Source: Aricia agestis (Eukaryota > Arthropoda > Insecta > Lepidoptera > Lycaenidae). From it: a stretch of DNA of 64,000 nucleotides. Location: positions 1,628,501 through 1,692,500 of the forward strand of contig NC_056413.1 of the NCBI RefSeq assembly GCF_905147365.1. The letters are read 5' to 3'. Position 1 is the first letter of the stretch; each line of letters starts with the position of its first letter. The notes under the pieces are model-generated. The model was not told the DNA's origin. It made no database searches and was given only the letters and a program-made list of their open reading frames with translations. A program made the position numbers and the translations under genes. Shown here piece after piece: positions 63,797 through 64,000 of the stretch.

Positions 63797-63833
63797 GAAT
63801 GCACCTTAACTAATTATTAGTTAAGGTGCATTC
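63797..63833. repeat. 37 bp perfect hairpin
   Basis: GAATGCACCTTAACTAAT, one central T, then the exact complement. No flanking duplication identified. Confidence 0.92.
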
Positions 63834-64000
63834 TCGATAGCGAATTTAAGAAGGAAGGTGAACTTGGAGTCAAGTCGAGGAATTTAATCATGAGTAAATT
63901 CGTACGAAACAAAACGATGCAATCTAATTAAAAGTAACATTTATGCTGGCGTTTATTTACGTCGGCCATAGACTTGAAATGGTAGAATAGGAATCATTGC

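Overview
This 64 kb window looks like gene-poor, AT-rich nuclear DNA from a moth or butterfly (Lepidoptera). The case rests on its repeats: short non-autonomous Helitrons with TC...CTAG ends, SINE-like elements with tRNA-type or LINE-type ends, an RTE-type LINE ending in (TAA)n, Ty3/gypsy elements, and many MITEs with TA, TTA/TAA or TTAA target duplications. The Lepidoptera assignment is inference from familiarity with these families; no search could be run. I recognise no host protein-coding gene, rRNA, functional tRNA gene or CRISPR array. Every protein-like segment I can support belongs to a mobile element.

Layout. 1-11 kb: SINEs (1321, 2016), TIR MITEs (3399, 10142, 10557, 10704) and several Helitron families (5.3-7.6 kb). 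11.3-12.3 kb: a decayed piggyBac-like element with TTAA ends and a surviving cysteine-rich tail. 12.8-17.2 kb: more MITEs and hairpins, and the first of two copies of a 470 bp element carrying a short first-exon-like reading frame (16401; second copy 24482). 18-22.6 kb: nested Helitrons, an inverted second copy of the 5.6-6.4 kb block, and a reading frame with 23-residue charged repeats like those upstream of Helitron Rep/helicase. 23.7-30.2 kb: SINE-A copies and Helitron fragments. 30.5-42.1 kb: MITEs, palindromes, LINE 3' ends and a SINE/SINE junction palindrome, between long featureless stretches.

43.4-45.6 kb is a very young, internally deleted gypsy element: identical 157 bp LTRs, an ATCTC duplication, an open integrase C-terminus fused directly to the 5' LTR, and a small frame predicted to encode a myristoylated single-pass membrane protein. 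49.0-55.0 kb is a second gypsy element with 479 bp LTRs differing at one site and an ATAG duplication. Its gag-pol is ruined and it carries two minisatellites, one of which begins inside the integrase core. 58.9-60.0 kb is a 5'-truncated RTE LINE with an open reverse transcriptase frame and a 12 bp duplication. 60.25-60.97 kb is a chain of four different MITEs sharing single TA dinucleotides at each joint. 62.4-63.6 kb is an element with about 220 bp inverted repeats and a TTAA MITE nested inside.

The pieces do not form a pathway. They show parasites that have inserted into each other, and the nesting order gives relative ages. The strongest candidates for something undescribed are the accessory membrane ORF of the young gypsy derivative, the minisatellite-carrying gypsy, and the four-MITE chain. 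Repeat boundaries were read by eye and may be off by several bases unless a target duplication is given.
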